Assembly: GCA_951394405.1 (NCBI GenBank)
Contig: OX596336.1
Coordinates: forward strand, 2,976,001 to 3,040,000
Direction: 5' to 3'
Length of the DNA: 64,000 nt
DNA from: Coprinellus micaceus
Lineage: Eukaryota > Basidiomycota > Agaricomycetes > Agaricales > Psathyrellaceae
A program made the translations under genes and the position numbers. The notes below the pieces were generated by a model. That model worked only from the letters and a program-made list of their open reading frames with translations. It searched no databases and had not been told where the DNA came from. Positions 45,930 to 57,429 of this stretch are shown piece after piece. Each line of letters starts with the position of its first letter. Positions within the stretch are counted from its first letter, which is position 1.

Positions 45930-48283
45930 ATGCTTTGGAAGTCTGTGCTTGCGGCCCTTGGATCTTCCGCTGTGTTCGTCGTCTACGAACTTTACAAACG
46001 GTCAAAACGTATCTCCATCGGCAACGTCCCTGGTCCCGATTCTGATTCCTTCTGGCTTGGTAAGATGGTCTTCGCCTGAGTGACCACCAGCGCATTGCTC
46101 ACCCTAACGAATCAGGTAACCTCTGCGAGCTATTCCAGAGTCAGGCCGGTGTGCCCGACTTCAAGTATCAGGAGTTGTATGGAGATGTCGTCCGCATCAA
46201 TGGCGTCTTTGGTGTGCGTCCTTCTTTCTCGTTATGCAAACCTCTGCCACTGATATGGCTATCATAACGTGTCAATAGGAAGGCCGATTGTTTGTATCTG
46301 ATCCCAAGGCTCTTCAGTACATCGTGCAGACTTCAGGTACGCTGTGATCCACTGAAATCGGTTGGTCACCTCACCAGCTTCACATTCTAGGCTATGCCTT
46401 TCCCAAATGGCCAGAGCGTACTGAGATTTCGCGTGTCCTAATGGGCCGCGGCTTGCTATGGGCCGATGGTAAGTGATAGTCGCCATCTGCGCTCCCTACC
46501 CGTCGCTAACTTGCGACCCTAGGCGATATACATAAGCGCCAGAGGAAGGTGATGCTTCCCGGATTCGGCGGTATGCATGACGCTCTTCGGTAAAACTAGC
46601 AGTGGCTAATGCTTCTCTCCTCTCCAGCTCCAGAATCCAAATCATTTGTTCCTATATTTCGCCGTGTAGGGACAGAGGTACGTCACGAACATTCTACACT
46701 ACAAGACCGGACTACTCATTTCGGTAGCTTACGGCACAATGGACGGACATCCTTGCTAGTTCTCGGGACCAATCCGCTGTTCTGAACGTTGCGAACTGGC
46801 TCTCGAGGGCGACTATGGATTCTATCGGAGAAGGTGAGGTTCCTAGTTATGCTATTACCTCGGAGAGTATCCTGACCTATGTCATAGCTGCGTTCGACTA
46901 CCACTTCGGAGCGTTGCAGAATACCGACAATGAATTCATGCATGCTTACTTCGGTCTAATGTGCGCATTCCAGATTCCTCTCTAGGTAATACCTCGCAAC
47001 TGAACGAAATTTTCAGGTCTGACACCCTGGGTTCTCCTCCGACTTCCGCAATTTTCATGCAGACGGTCATGCCGATCTGGTACCTACAATTGATGTCCCG
47101 TTTCTCGCAGAAGAGGCACTTGGTGCATGCTCGTCACACCGCCAGACTCGCTAACGAGGTCGCAAAGGAGATGGTTGAGTCGAAGGCCGAGGCCCTTCTT
47201 CAAGGTAAAGGTAGTAGGGATATTCTGTCGTTATTAGGTATTTTTCTATCCCTTCTTATCACACGAGACGATTAGCTGACGCCCTTGTGCTCTATAAGTC
47301 AAAGCCAATGCTTCTGAGAACGAAGACACCAAGCTCACAGAAGAAGAGATATATGCGCAGATGAGGTATTACTTTTAGATCTGATGTTGCGCTTCCCATA
47401 TTGACGGAAACCAGGACCATTTTGTTGGCTGGGCACGAGACGAGCGCAACGACTCTCTGCTGGGTATTGTTAGAGCTTGCTCGGCATCCCGAAGTCCAGC
47501 AACGTCTTCGCGATGAAATCCGGGAAACCGAGCGTGCGGTCCGTGCTCGCGGGGGGTCTGATTTCACCGCGAACGATCTCGACAACATGCAGTACCTCCA
47601 AGCTGTTATCAAGGTCCGCTCTATTTGTTACACGGTCCACGGCAAGTTCATTTATCCTAAACGTTCTATTCTCAGGAGTCCATGAGATACCACCCTGCGC
47701 TGTATCAAAACTACCGCCAGGCCGCTCGCGATGATGTGCTTCCCTTGTCCAAGCCCATCATAGGGAGGGATGGGACAGAAATCACGAAGCTACCGATTGG
47801 GAAAGGAACAAAGATCATTCTTTCCATCGCGGCCTACAACAGGTGCGAGCTTCGCATCCCTGTATTTTGGTTTTCCCAGAGACTGAAGACATCTGACAGA
47901 AACAAAGAAGTATGGGGGGAGGATGCCCATGAATACAAACCGGAGCGTTGGCTCGAAAATGGGCAAGGGAAGAAAGGCCCGACCCTTGGTGTCTATGGAA
48001 ACCTGTGAGTACCCAATGCTAAAGTTTTGGGTCGCTTGGTCACACTAGACTGTCAAGGTTAACCTTTGCCGGCGGTGTCCGTACTTGCATCGGATGGCGG
48101 TTTGCGCTTTACGAGGTCTTGTGCCTAACTATTGAGATCGTCAACAATTTTGAGTTGGCCCCGACCCCCGAAATTGAACGACTCCGAAGGGAGGCTTGCT
48201 TGGTTATGTTGCCAACCTTGGAAGGCGAACAGTTGAAGGGAGAGAACCTGCCTCTGCGCGTCACTCTCGCCTCCCGAGAGTAA
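45930..48283 (+). CDS. Cytochrome P450 monooxygenase, many exons
   Basis: This is a membrane-anchored haem-thiolate monooxygenase of the ER, needing NADPH-P450 reductase. The N-terminal anchor is VLAALGSSAVFVVYELYKR, followed by a Pro hinge (NVPGPDSDSFWLGN). Landmarks in order are the C-helix WADGDIHKRQRKVMLPGFG, the I-helix AGHETSATTL, the K-helix ESMR (after an intron at ~47613), the PERW motif and the haem-binding loop FAGGVRTCIGWRFALYE with its Cys. The end is RVTLASRE, TAA at 48283. There are roughly a dozen short introns. Two in-frame starts compete, 45828 and 45930; the second puts the anchor at the very N-terminus as usual. Style recalls the large basidiomycete CYP5144/5150-like groups. 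The substrate is unknown, and no secondary-metabolite cluster surrounds it. Confidence 0.95.
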
Positions 48284-48407
48284 TTTGGCTCGTAACTGCA
48301 CTTTTGATACCCTGCTATATAAATTTACGCCTTGTACGGCTTCAATCTGGCTTCAATGCAATGCCCTGCTTCGTCTGCGAAATCCATCCCGGAACAAATT
48401 TGATGCG

Positions 48408-49686
48408 ATGACGATGACCGCACACGCGATTGACAAGTGCGTCAAACTCAGCTGCAAACCCCTTCCTCGACCGACATTATGTTCTGCAGGCGTAGAGTAC
48501 AACAATGCTGCTCGGAAGGTGAGCTTTCTCAAATCAAGATACGCTCGTGGCTCATAGCAGTAGTGCAAAGGGGCGTTTTCCTACCCTCTCAGTCAACTTT
48601 TGGACGCATTCCCCGCACTCAATTGAAGGGATTGACAACGAATGGCTGGGGGAGGTCAATGTCGACGGCGGCACCCAAGTGAGTATTGCTTTAGTCTGTA
48701 ACACTCCTCTGCTTATCTCTGCCAGAGGTGACCTCTCGTCGTTCGGAGAAGGGTCTATCTTCTCCAGGAAGGAAAACGCCTGGGCACACATTTTCGATGA
48801 TGACCCCGACCTGAGTCCTTGGGCTCCGAAGAGGGTAAAACACCCTCGAAGGCAAACCATGAACGAAACCGAGAAGAACGTTATCCGGAACCTCCTCGAC
48901 GAGTTATACCAAGCCAAACAGCAGCGAGATCCTGAGGCGCTGGCAAAGGTGAAAGCGCTACGTGAATCCATTTCCGGCGAGAAGACACCGAAACACCACC
49001 ACAGGCAGACGGCTCTGGAGAAGGACCCCCAGGTGGTTACCAAGGTGGACGAAATGCAGCAGGTCATTGAGGATTGTCCAACGAAAATCGAGCTCTACCA
49101 ATGGGCTCAGGCCAATGTTTTCGCTCTCCTCGCCCTCGACAAGCCGAGCCATTCGAACAATGTCACACCAACTCCAGAGGACCAGCATCTCTTCCAGACT
49201 CTCACCCCCGTCCTCATGCGCCATTTCAGAGACCGATTCAAGGACCCCAACCTTTCACTCTTCATCTTCAAAACAGTTCGAAGCCATTCAGCAATGTCCT
49301 ATGTCCTTGGATGTACCGCGCCAACGTACAATGAGCTCATGATCACTCTCTGGGACTCATTCCGGGATCTGCAAGGCGTTCGGGACGCCCTGGAAGAGAT
49401 GCATCGGAGTGATGTTGAGGCGACCTCGCATACTCGAGCGCTGGCTGAACGGGTATGTCGGGAGGCCATGGACGACAAGTTGTGGCTAGATCATACCGAG
49501 GAGGGCGAGCAGGTGGCCATTGCGACTATCTCGCGTATCTCGGACTTGCTAATTGAGCTCATGGCGTCGAAGTCTAATAAGCAAGGTGAATGGGGTCGCC
49601 GAAGACGCGAGGTTATGACGAAACAGAGGGGCAATGGGGAGCTTGACTTCGAGGAGAGGATGCAGGATACGCTATTGTCGATGTGA
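48408..49686 (+). CDS. Mtf2-like (putative mitochondrial RNA/translation) protein
   Basis: The long exon to TGA at 49686 contains HLFQTLTPVLMRHF, NLSLFIFKTVRSHSAMSYV, LGCTAPTYNELMITLWDSF and RDLQGVRDALEEMHRSDVE. This pattern resembles the Mtf2/Nam1 C-terminal domain of fungal mitochondrial transcription- and translation-coupling proteins. The assignment rests on recall of the motif, so it is moderate. A first exon 48408..48518 joins in phase at 48571 and gives a basic, hydroxyl-rich N-terminus (MTMTAHAIDKCVKLSCK) that could target mitochondria. A possible GTGAGT donor at 48679 does not give an in-phase acceptor and is read as coding. The gene starts only ~125 bases after the P450 stop. An unrecognised basidiomycete family is the alternative. 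Confidence 0.6.
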
Positions 49687-49900
49687 AAGTTGGCTGGGCG
49701 TTGGTCATTTATCTACGATAGAAAGGTATACACAGAGCATTAATGGCGGCGAGAGCACTAATAAGAGCATTACAACAAAACATATAAATAGCTGGTAAAT
49801 GAGGGTGATATCAAGACGCAGGTATCGTACCGGGCCTGGGGTAACGTTGCAAGAAAGTACTGTAAAAGGAGAGTGGGTGCCAATCTAGTCGAGAAGAGCA

Positions 49901-52900
49901 TCAAGTGGGTCGACGCGAGCGATGCTTTTGTTGCTTCGAAGCTGCTAGACCGTGGACTGGTTTGTAGGCACCATCTACTTCATCGCATTTGAGGTGGAGC
50001 AATAGGTGGTAAACGAAAATTTGCTCGTACCTAGAGGGAAAGCGTCAATGGAGCGGGCAAGTGGGCTAATCAACGGAGACTTACTGAGCATTGGTGAATA
50101 CGATCGACATCGAATCCGAGTCGCAGCGGAGAAGATTCGGTGCCATGACGAGCGCGAGGTTGGCTGGCGTCATTTTAGTTATGCTCTGCGTCTTCTCATC
50201 CAAGAAGATCTGCAAGAAGCTAATTACAAACAAGACTACCCGGCGGTTGATTGTAGGCAGCCTATGCACGATTGATATGCAAGCGGCGGGGTCGTTTGCA
50301 CTCATAATGCACTCGTTGTACATCTCCGACGGAACGACGGGGTCGCATAACTCGCGAAGCCAGAGCTTCATCAGAGCAGCAAGGACATGAGGGTCGTCCA
50401 CGGTCTCGAGGGTGTAGTAACCTCGGTCGATACGGAGCTTGAGCTCAGAAACGGAGTCGTTGTCGCCGGGTACCCGGAAAATGCCTTCGGTTCGGGTGCC
50501 GCCAAGTGCTAGGATACCGTCTGCGAGGAAAGGGAGGATGATTGGGACCCTCTGCTGGGGGTAGTTCCGCTCCTGAAGCCGGATGATTGCATCGAGGGAC
50601 TCGCCAAAGGTCGATGGGTTGAAAGCGGCATCCTTTGCCAATGATTAGCATGAGATGGCCACCGATAACACTTAGACTCACCGAAGCGGTTTCGATCTCG
50701 GCGATGAGGGGAGGCTTCCCTCTCGGACCTTTCCTCGAAATAGCGAAGAGTCGGCGTAAGCAATATTTGGCCATTACGTCTATTCGACCCCGCGAGTGGG
50801 TTGTGCGCTTCTGAATAAAAGCCTCCAGGTATGTCTCGAAGTCCTTCGACGGAGGGAACGTGAAAAGGAGGACGCAGAGGAATTGCCATCCCTTGAAGGT
50901 ACTCTCCGCACTCGGGTTCCCAGTCAACTGTTTCATGAGCTGGCAATAGATTTCGTCACGCAGCTCGCCGTGGAGGAGACCTTCACCCAGAACCCAACGT
51001 TGCTCTTCTAGGATAGGCGCATTGGGGTTGGCAAGGTTAACGGAAGACGAGCCGAATGAACTGGACAACCCGGTTCCTTCGGGTGGCAACCTGACACCAG
51101 TAGGCCGTTCCTTCTCCTTGTCCCCCATTATATGCTGTAATACCTTGAAGATCTTGACAGCATTCTTGTGCAGTGTCCTATTCAGCAGGAGTAGAGGGGA
51201 CGTTAAGGGAGACTGCAAAGCCCATGTTAGGAAGCTATCATTCGGGGGACAAACCAAACATGCCGACCTTCTGCCAAGTCATTAGTTGTTCGACGGGTAT
51301 TCGCCTCTTGAAAATGAACCCGCTCTTGTGGGTCGAGAAGTACTGCCGCGCATACTCGGATTGGCTGAACAACTGAATATCCGACACGAGGGCCTCAGGG
51401 AATGTTGGATGCTTGCTGGGATTCACATAACAGTTAATGGTATGAGAATGTTTCAATAGAAAGATGAATGGCACGACATACATACCTCAAATTGCTCAAT
51501 GAAGGGGGGGTTTGTGCGTGGTGTGCATGCAGTTTCGGATCCACGAATACAGCAATAGGTTTTCCAGCATTTCGGTTCTTGACAGGGCTCATCTCCAGTG
51601 TCGCGGCTAATTTAACACAGCAGGTTGAATTGAATCGGGGTGACAGCAGAAAAAGTGGACCGCGTACCATGGTTGATTATTGGACTGCTGATGATCTTGC
51701 CACCGACAGTTGCAACTGGTGTGACAGGAATAGGTCGCGAAGGGGAAGCAGGGACCCCCCTCGACTTACCTCGCAAGGATACAGGGGGTGAGTTATCTGA
51801 CGGAGGATAAAGTTCGTCGTTGGTCGAATCACTGAGGTAGTGCGCCCCGTTCGTCAGATTTGTCGGCGAAGCGGGCGGCCACTTTTCCTTCTCTGACTGT
51901 GACGCAGCTAACTGTTCCAACTGTTCGAGTGCAGCATCAAGACTTTGAGGTTGCTGAGCATACGCCACAGATTTCTGCTTGCCCCTGACACTGGAATCTG
52001 AATGACTAGTTTTCCCATTGGGACTATCTTTTTTCCTGGAGGGAGATGGGTTGTTAGTTTCAATGCCAGACCTGATGCTTGGCGTTGTGGTCGAGGCAGG
52101 AGACGGCGGCGCAGACTGTTCCGTTGCGTAGGGAGAGCCGGGTATTGGGTCCAGGTGCGTCCCCACCGTTAGCAGAGCACGCGAACTGGGACGCTCGGAA
52201 CCCGATCTTCGTATAGATTGGGAGGAAGGAGGTCGGTTTGACGAGGGTAACTGTAGCGTCGCCTTCTGTTGAGGATCATCCTTATACTCACATGTGAATA
52301 CGCGGGCAACTGATGCACTATAATGCGGCTCACATGGGGTGGGGTTTCATAGAAACTAATTTTGGATGTACGATCCACAACAGAGAGGCGCTTCCCGAGC
52401 GCGGTATGCTGTTAGGTCGCTCAGACAAGAGTCAGACAGAGTAAGAGCGTAAACACACACCTGGATAATCCCGAGAGGAATCACGAATCCCGACGGCCGC
52501 TCCCATACAGTCTCCCCCGTCTTCGTTTGGTAATAATACGGAATCCCGCCTCGTGTTTCGTCGCTGAGCTCCCACCATTCTCCATCCTCGCTGGGAGGCA
52601 ATCTAGAAGCAATCCTTCAGCACAACGATCTGAATAAAGTCTAATTCGCATACACGAAGTGTCCAACAGGCGGGTCCCAGCTCACTTGGCCGGTCGTCGG
52701 GCAGGCGAAAAACGAGGTTTGCGTCTGTCACGAAACGCGTCAAGCAGGGAGGAAATACGATCTATCGACGACATACCTGAGGATCTACGAGCGTAACCCA
52801 GAAATTCGACCCCCATTTCGCGTCATCCGGTTCAACAGGCTCCTGAATGGCAGGCGTTCTTGACCGCAGTGAGGACTTGTGCGGCGTAGCACCCCGCGCA

Positions 52901-53058
52901 GGTGTCTGGGTCACTGGGCGGCCCTTACTCGACACCTCATTAGAAGAACTTCGCGATAGACTGCGCGGGTGTGGAGCAGTGGGTGTTGTTGCTGAATTTG
53001 GTTGGTTCCCTTGTGCTTTCTGTGATGCGGCGAGGGTGGTATTGACAGCCAGTGACAT
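49901..53058 (-). CDS. WW-MyTH4-RhoGAP protein (ARHGAP39/Vilse-like)
   Basis: The protein speeds GTP hydrolysis on Rho-family GTPases. Domains in order: a disordered Ser/Thr/Pro N-terminus (MSLAVNTTLAASQ); a first WW-like unit (NFWVTLVDPQ, then SFFACPTTGQVSWDPP); a second WW (DGEWWELSDETRGGIPYYYQ, TGETVWERPSGF); a Ser/Pro-rich linker; a MyTH4 domain (LPPEGTGLS.., GELRDEIYCQLMKQLTGNP, GWQFLCVLLFTFPPS and FIQKR); and the RhoGAP domain (RVPIILPFLADGILALGGT, then GIFRVPGDNDSVSELKLRID, with the catalytic Arg in IFRVPG, and KMTPANLALVMAPNLLR). A short basic tail ends at TGA (49901). WW-WW-MyTH4-RhoGAP is the layout of ARHGAP39. Internal exon borders in the linker were not all fixed. The start ATG is at 53058. 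Confidence 0.9.
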
Positions 53059-53636
53059 GGAGGGAACAGAGAGGGATGGAATTTGGAGTATTGGGGCGAT
53101 TGGCGGGCCCTAGGTATCGCGATATCCAAGAAATGGAGCAAAGAGGGAGCAAGTTGGGTATACAGAGGAGGATTAAGAGCCGGCGTCAGTGTGGGCCCAC
53201 TGCCATTGACTTGCTGAACACACAATCAACATTCAACGAGCTAAACCCAGAACAGCAAGTGCGAGGGCCCTCTTTCGCACATTGATGATGATGCCTTGAT
53301 TAGATACTTTGGCTATATTCTCCCAGGATTCGAGGCTTCAACACTTATAGTACTGCAGACATGAGCTCTTCACCGAGGGGGGACACAGCTGGGCGCTTAG
53401 CTGGCAAATCTTCGGTCGAGCGCTAAGGGGGATCGACGGAGATCCATCTTGATCGTGAGTTTCAGCTCACTCTTGAGAGGTAATGATAGAAGGCGCCTCG
53501 ATGATGAGAACAGTCGCTGATCAAGAGGAGGTAAACTAATATGTATAGCAACCTGATATAATTCAAAATCACAAGCAAAAGGGAGGAAGTCGACCAGAAG
53601 GTTGGGCCTGCTGGTCTCACCTCCTCTAGGAGGAAG
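53059..53636. other. Intergenic region
   Basis: About 580 bases between the RhoGAP start and the deubiquitinase stop codon, both minus strand. It holds the RhoGAP promoter and a presumed 3' untranslated region. Nothing else is supported. Confidence 0.5.
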
Positions 53637-54826
53637 CTAGTCGTCCTCGTCCATATCTTCCCCCCGCGCTCTTCGTTGCTCTATCCTCTTCTTCATCGCT
53701 TCTTTTGCCTTCGTTTCAGCCTGCGACAAATTTCCCGACTTTGCCAGAGCGGTGAGGAGGCCATGAATTAGACCGACATGGTTGTGGCGCCGGAGGCTGT
53801 TTTCGAACTGTAGCAGACATAATATGAGCGGTATTCGCAAGCGAGAACCCGTTCCGGACTTACCGCCCATCGCTCCCTCTTCGAGTTCTCGTTGGCAAGG
53901 GCAGCTAGAAGGTCATGCTCAACCGCCTTGTTGCCCGCCTGCTGGGCTTTCTGGATTTGGGTTTGCAAGGAAGGCAGTGGGTCATCCCGCAACGCGAGAA
54001 GACTGAATTCCAGCTAGGGTGGCGCTTCAGCCAAATGCAAAGCAACCGAAAGGGTGGAGAAACATACGGAACCCATGGGGTAGGTGTTTATCCGTGCTTC
54101 AATTACTTCCCTGCAACAACGTGGTTAAATCGCACCCCCATAAGAGAATTTCAAACCGCATACCTCGCGGTCTTCAACCAGCCTTCACCTTGTTCTGCGA
54201 ACCCTCCATGTCGGACGGCGTGCGGCTTCAACCCGTCCAATTCATACACTGCACCCATGTACGGGAGGTATACCACAAAATGATATGCTTCCTCTGTTTT
54301 CCTCGGAAGATTCAGCCCCTCGAGAGAGATGGCGCTCGGCGGAGACAATGAGTTGTGCGCTTCTCGTAGCCAGTCGGCACTTGTTACCACCAATCCACGG
54401 GTCTGTGGATCCATCCCTGTGGTAAAGCTCAACAACTCCTGGAGCTGAGACCCAGTGGGTAGAGAAGAAATGTTCCCGATGCCATTGAGAACGGCAAGAG
54501 TCGCACACGCGTTATTGACGACTTGATGTGCAAAGAATCCAGGGAACTCTGGGTCATAGGTGCCTGAAGATGAGCCAGGCCCAGTGTCCGAATCGCCCGT
54601 CGCGACCCATTTGAAGAGAAAGATCAAAGCGTGGATGGGCTTGAGAGTGGCCAATGTTTCGGAGTCAAGAGAGTACAGGTCATCAACAATTAAAGGCACG
54701 CCCAGTGTTTTCAACAGCTCCCTAAAAGGGGGTTAGATCTGTCGAGATTGTAAAGCGGAGGACGTACGTGAAGACACCCGGATCTGACTCGGTCAATTGC
54801 CACCCACTCTGGTCTTCGTCGGACAT
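53637..54826 (-). CDS. Ubiquitin C-terminal hydrolase, UCH37/UCHL5 type
   Basis: UCH37 is a cysteine deubiquitinase that trims ubiquitin chains on the proteasome 19S cap. The start MSDEDQSGWQLTESDPGVF is the standard UCH N-terminus; exon 1 is 54826..54768 and exon 2 starts at 54721. The catalytic Cys is in VVNNACATLAVLN. The His is in YHFVVYLPYMGAVYEL and the Asp in ELDGLKPH. The segment AVYELDGLKPHAVRHGG is typical. Beyond the catalytic domain, the UCH37-like C-terminal helix region reads FSLLALRDDPLPSLQTQIQ and LRRHNHVGLIHGLLTALAK, the latter resembling the KEKE-side proteasome-binding (ULD) region. It ends RRARGEDMDEDD. The gene is divergent from MED31, with 231 bases between starts. Confidence 0.9.
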
Positions 54827-55057
54827 GTTTCGCTTGGGGAGAAGGAATGAAGGCTGTGGAGGTGCAGGTCAAGGAGGTTCAGGAGCAAGGAGGACACCGT
54901 GACGCGTGGGGGCACACGTGCCGAGTCGTGGTAACCCGCAGGACGACTGACTGTGCGATCAACTTTGGACGATCCGCCTGTTATTTCCGTTCATCTACCC
55001 TGCCAAATCCAACGCTTCGTTCTAGTCCGAGTCTCTTGTCTTTCTATTCATTTGACC
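54827..55057. promoter_or_regulatory. Divergent promoter region of UCH37 and MED31
   Basis: 231 bases between the two ATGs. An ACGCGT word lies at 54901-54906 within it. No clear TATA box. Confidence 0.4.
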
Positions 55058-55615
55058 ATGTCGGTGCCTCCCGGACAATCTCCTACAAGCCCCGCACCAT
55101 CGGATCCCAAAGCAGTCAATCGGGCACGTTTCGAACTGGAATTGGAGTTCGTGCAGGCCCTGGCGAATCCCTATTACCTTCATTCGCTTGCGCAGCAAAA
55201 CATCTTTGAGCAGCCTGCCTTTGTTAACTACCTCAAGTACCTGCTGTATTGGAAAGAGAAAGACTATGCACGGTTCCTTCAGTGCGTGTTCTTCATATCT
55301 CCGCCCCATGTGTCCAGCCTGCTGACATCCGCATTCCTAGTTACCCTCACGCGTTGCATCATCTAGAGCTGTTGCAGCAACCTCAGTTCCGGGCAGATAT
55401 GAAGAAAGATGAGTTTCTCCGAGATTATCTACAGCAAAAGCAATTCGATCACTGGAGGACATGGTGGGTCTTGAGGGCTTTTCCCTTTTTCTGAGTTTGA
55501 CTGACACACCTATTTCCCTCCAATCACTAGGCGAGACCCCAAGTATGCGGATCCTGCTGAAAACACTAGCCCCTCGGAGGAAGAATCAACAGACAAGCCA
55601 GCTCCTGTCACTTAG
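55058..55615 (+). CDS. MED31: Mediator complex subunit 31 (SOH1/MED31), 143 aa
   Basis: MED31 is a small, highly conserved subunit of the Mediator middle module. Exons are 55058..55281, 55341..55463 and 55531..55615, in phase, giving 143 residues. The family signature is nearly complete: [57 protein letters not shown] and [13 protein letters not shown]. The tail is short and acidic ([15 protein letters not shown]), ending at TAG. The start [12 protein letters not shown] has a short Pro/Ser leader. Confidence 0.94.
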
Positions 55616-56049
55616 AGTTCGTTCGTGGCTTTGTGTAAGTGCCGTCGATCTTTCTCCTTTCCGCATCGGACAACCCGCCAACAGCCAGGTGTCTTTCAAG
55701 TGAACGTAGGGGCATGCGACAGGACGCCGTCCCGAAATCTCCAGTTATCACAACCTGGACAGCGGACCGACCTTTGTGTGCTCCCAACGGCCACCCCAAC
55801 TTGTGGTGCCGGTGGAATTTGGTGTGAATGACTCCCGGCGCCCACTTCGTGGTTGTCTGGTACCATGTAACGCGAAACGCGGTGATAGGACCCTCCCTCG
55901 ACTGTGGTGCTTGGAGTATCTCCTCACCCTGGCCACCCTGTTAAGGGTCCCTAGGGTCGATGAGGGGCTGGAGCCGCGCGGTTGTGAATGAATATCATTT
56001 AGAGGTTGAGACTGCGCACACAGCTATTCTCGTCCTTTGAGCTTTCTGT
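55616..56049. other. Region between MED31 and the second 999-bp element
   Basis: About 430 bases hold the presumed MED31 3' untranslated region. Short frames here have no family features. The element insertion site begins at 56050. Confidence 0.5.
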
Positions 56050-56057
56050 AATAAGAG
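56050..56057. repeat. Target-site duplication, left of element copy 2
   Basis: AATAAGAG, repeated at 57057-57064. Confidence 0.85.
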
Positions 56058-57056
56058 TGGGGGTGTCCAATCCCTGTATGTCACGCGGCTGGCCCGTGTC
56101 ACAGCGCGTCACGGTGTCACGCGAAAACGCGAAACAGGCACTTGTCGAAGCACCTTTCGTGCCATTCCGTCTCTTATCCCCTGAATATAAATATTGAGAG
56201 GGTAAAAATAGATTTTATATGTATATAGGCGGGTATTGTAACTCATTTCGCTGCGCCAACATATGTGTTCAGCCAACTAGAGGACCAAAGGGCTCTGAGG
56301 CGCCCATGTCACTGTCGTATTTCCATTTTTGGCCATGAGCCCGGTCGCGCTGATCACGAGCACCCGGCACCTTCTGCCCCATAGCTCTCCACTGAGTCCA
56401 CTTGGAGCCATATAAAAGTCACCTTCGTGAAGCTAGAATGCTACTCTATGTTTCTACTTTAGTTTGGTGCGATTTATATATTTTGGTGTAGCGCAAATTT
56501 GAGTATCGCAAGGGGCAGATGGACACTCTTGTAAAGAATAGAACTCAGTACGATCTGCTCAGACGAGCAGGTTTTGTAGAGAATTTCATCTCAAGTGACT
56601 TCTGGCTATAGAACTCCAGGATTGGATTTTTGATTAAAGGCCTACAAGTGTCAGATACTACCCAGTGAAAGGAGGTATCTCAGGAGTGAAGAAATCTATA
56701 AAAAATCGAATCGTGGAGTTCTGTTAGAATCCTTCTTCGCTACAAAATCGGTCTATAAATCATCCCAGTACGTGCACTCATTGTTGAGTTCTATTCTTTA
56801 CAAGTTTTCCCTGCCAAATTGGCAGTGACATCAGGTGAATTGCCAAATATCTGGTCCCGTACCTAACTTAAGCACATCGAATTTCGCCAAGATACTAATC
56901 TACTATGTAAACATCTATTCCACAATTTATTTGAGTAGAATACGCCGTGTAGAGCTTGCAGTTGGGCAAAGCGCTCTCGGTTTCACCTATCGGCCTGTGA
57001 CACGCGCGTGACGCCATTGTCACGCGCGTCGGCCGTATAGGGAATTGGACACCCCC
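56058..57056. mobile_element. Non-autonomous TIR DNA transposon (MITE-like), copy 2, 999 bp
   Basis: This has the same termini, length and internal order as the copy at 12116-13114, in the same orientation. The 8 bases AATAAGAG flank it on both sides (56050-56057 and 57057-57064), different from the first copy's duplication, so the two are independent insertions. The foldback core and subterminal GTCACGCG words are conserved. Differences are scattered, densest about a third of the way in (near 56410-56480). It sits between MED31 and the transporter gene. Confidence 0.9.
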
Positions 57057-57064
57057 AATAAGAG
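57057..57064. repeat. Target-site duplication, right of element copy 2
   Basis: AATAAGAG, matching 56050-56057. Confidence 0.85.
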
Positions 57065-57429
57065 ATGGTGACCGGTGAGCGCCCACTCTGGTCAGCAGCC
57101 ATTTCCGTCGGAAGACCCCTTTGTTTCACCACAACGCATGTCAGTCAAACCGCCTAAATCTCGCCTCACTAGGCCGAGATACAGATGGCATATTTTTACC
57201 AAAAGTAACGGCATTATTGGGCACGTAACGGCGTTGATTTCGCTGGACCTTCTGTGCAACAGCGCCCGCACAGGCGCTTAAGTGCTAACACGTGTCGCGC
57301 TGACTAATCGGAGAGCGCTGCCAGCGCCAGAGAAACGTTTGACTGCGACCAACACCAACAGCCGCACCGTCGACTGCCAACGAAGCCCCTTCAACACGAG
57401 CAGGCATCCAAGTGCCTCACCGATGGACT
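57065..57429. other. Upstream region of the TPT/SLC35 transporter gene
   Basis: 365 bases between the element and the transporter ATG. It is the presumed promoter. No gene is seen. Confidence 0.5.

Noticed and set aside
48679..48725. Apparent intron (GTGAGT...CCAG) in the Mtf2-like gene
   Set aside because: It is 47 bases long and removing it shifts the frame to an early stop. Reading it as coding keeps the frame open.
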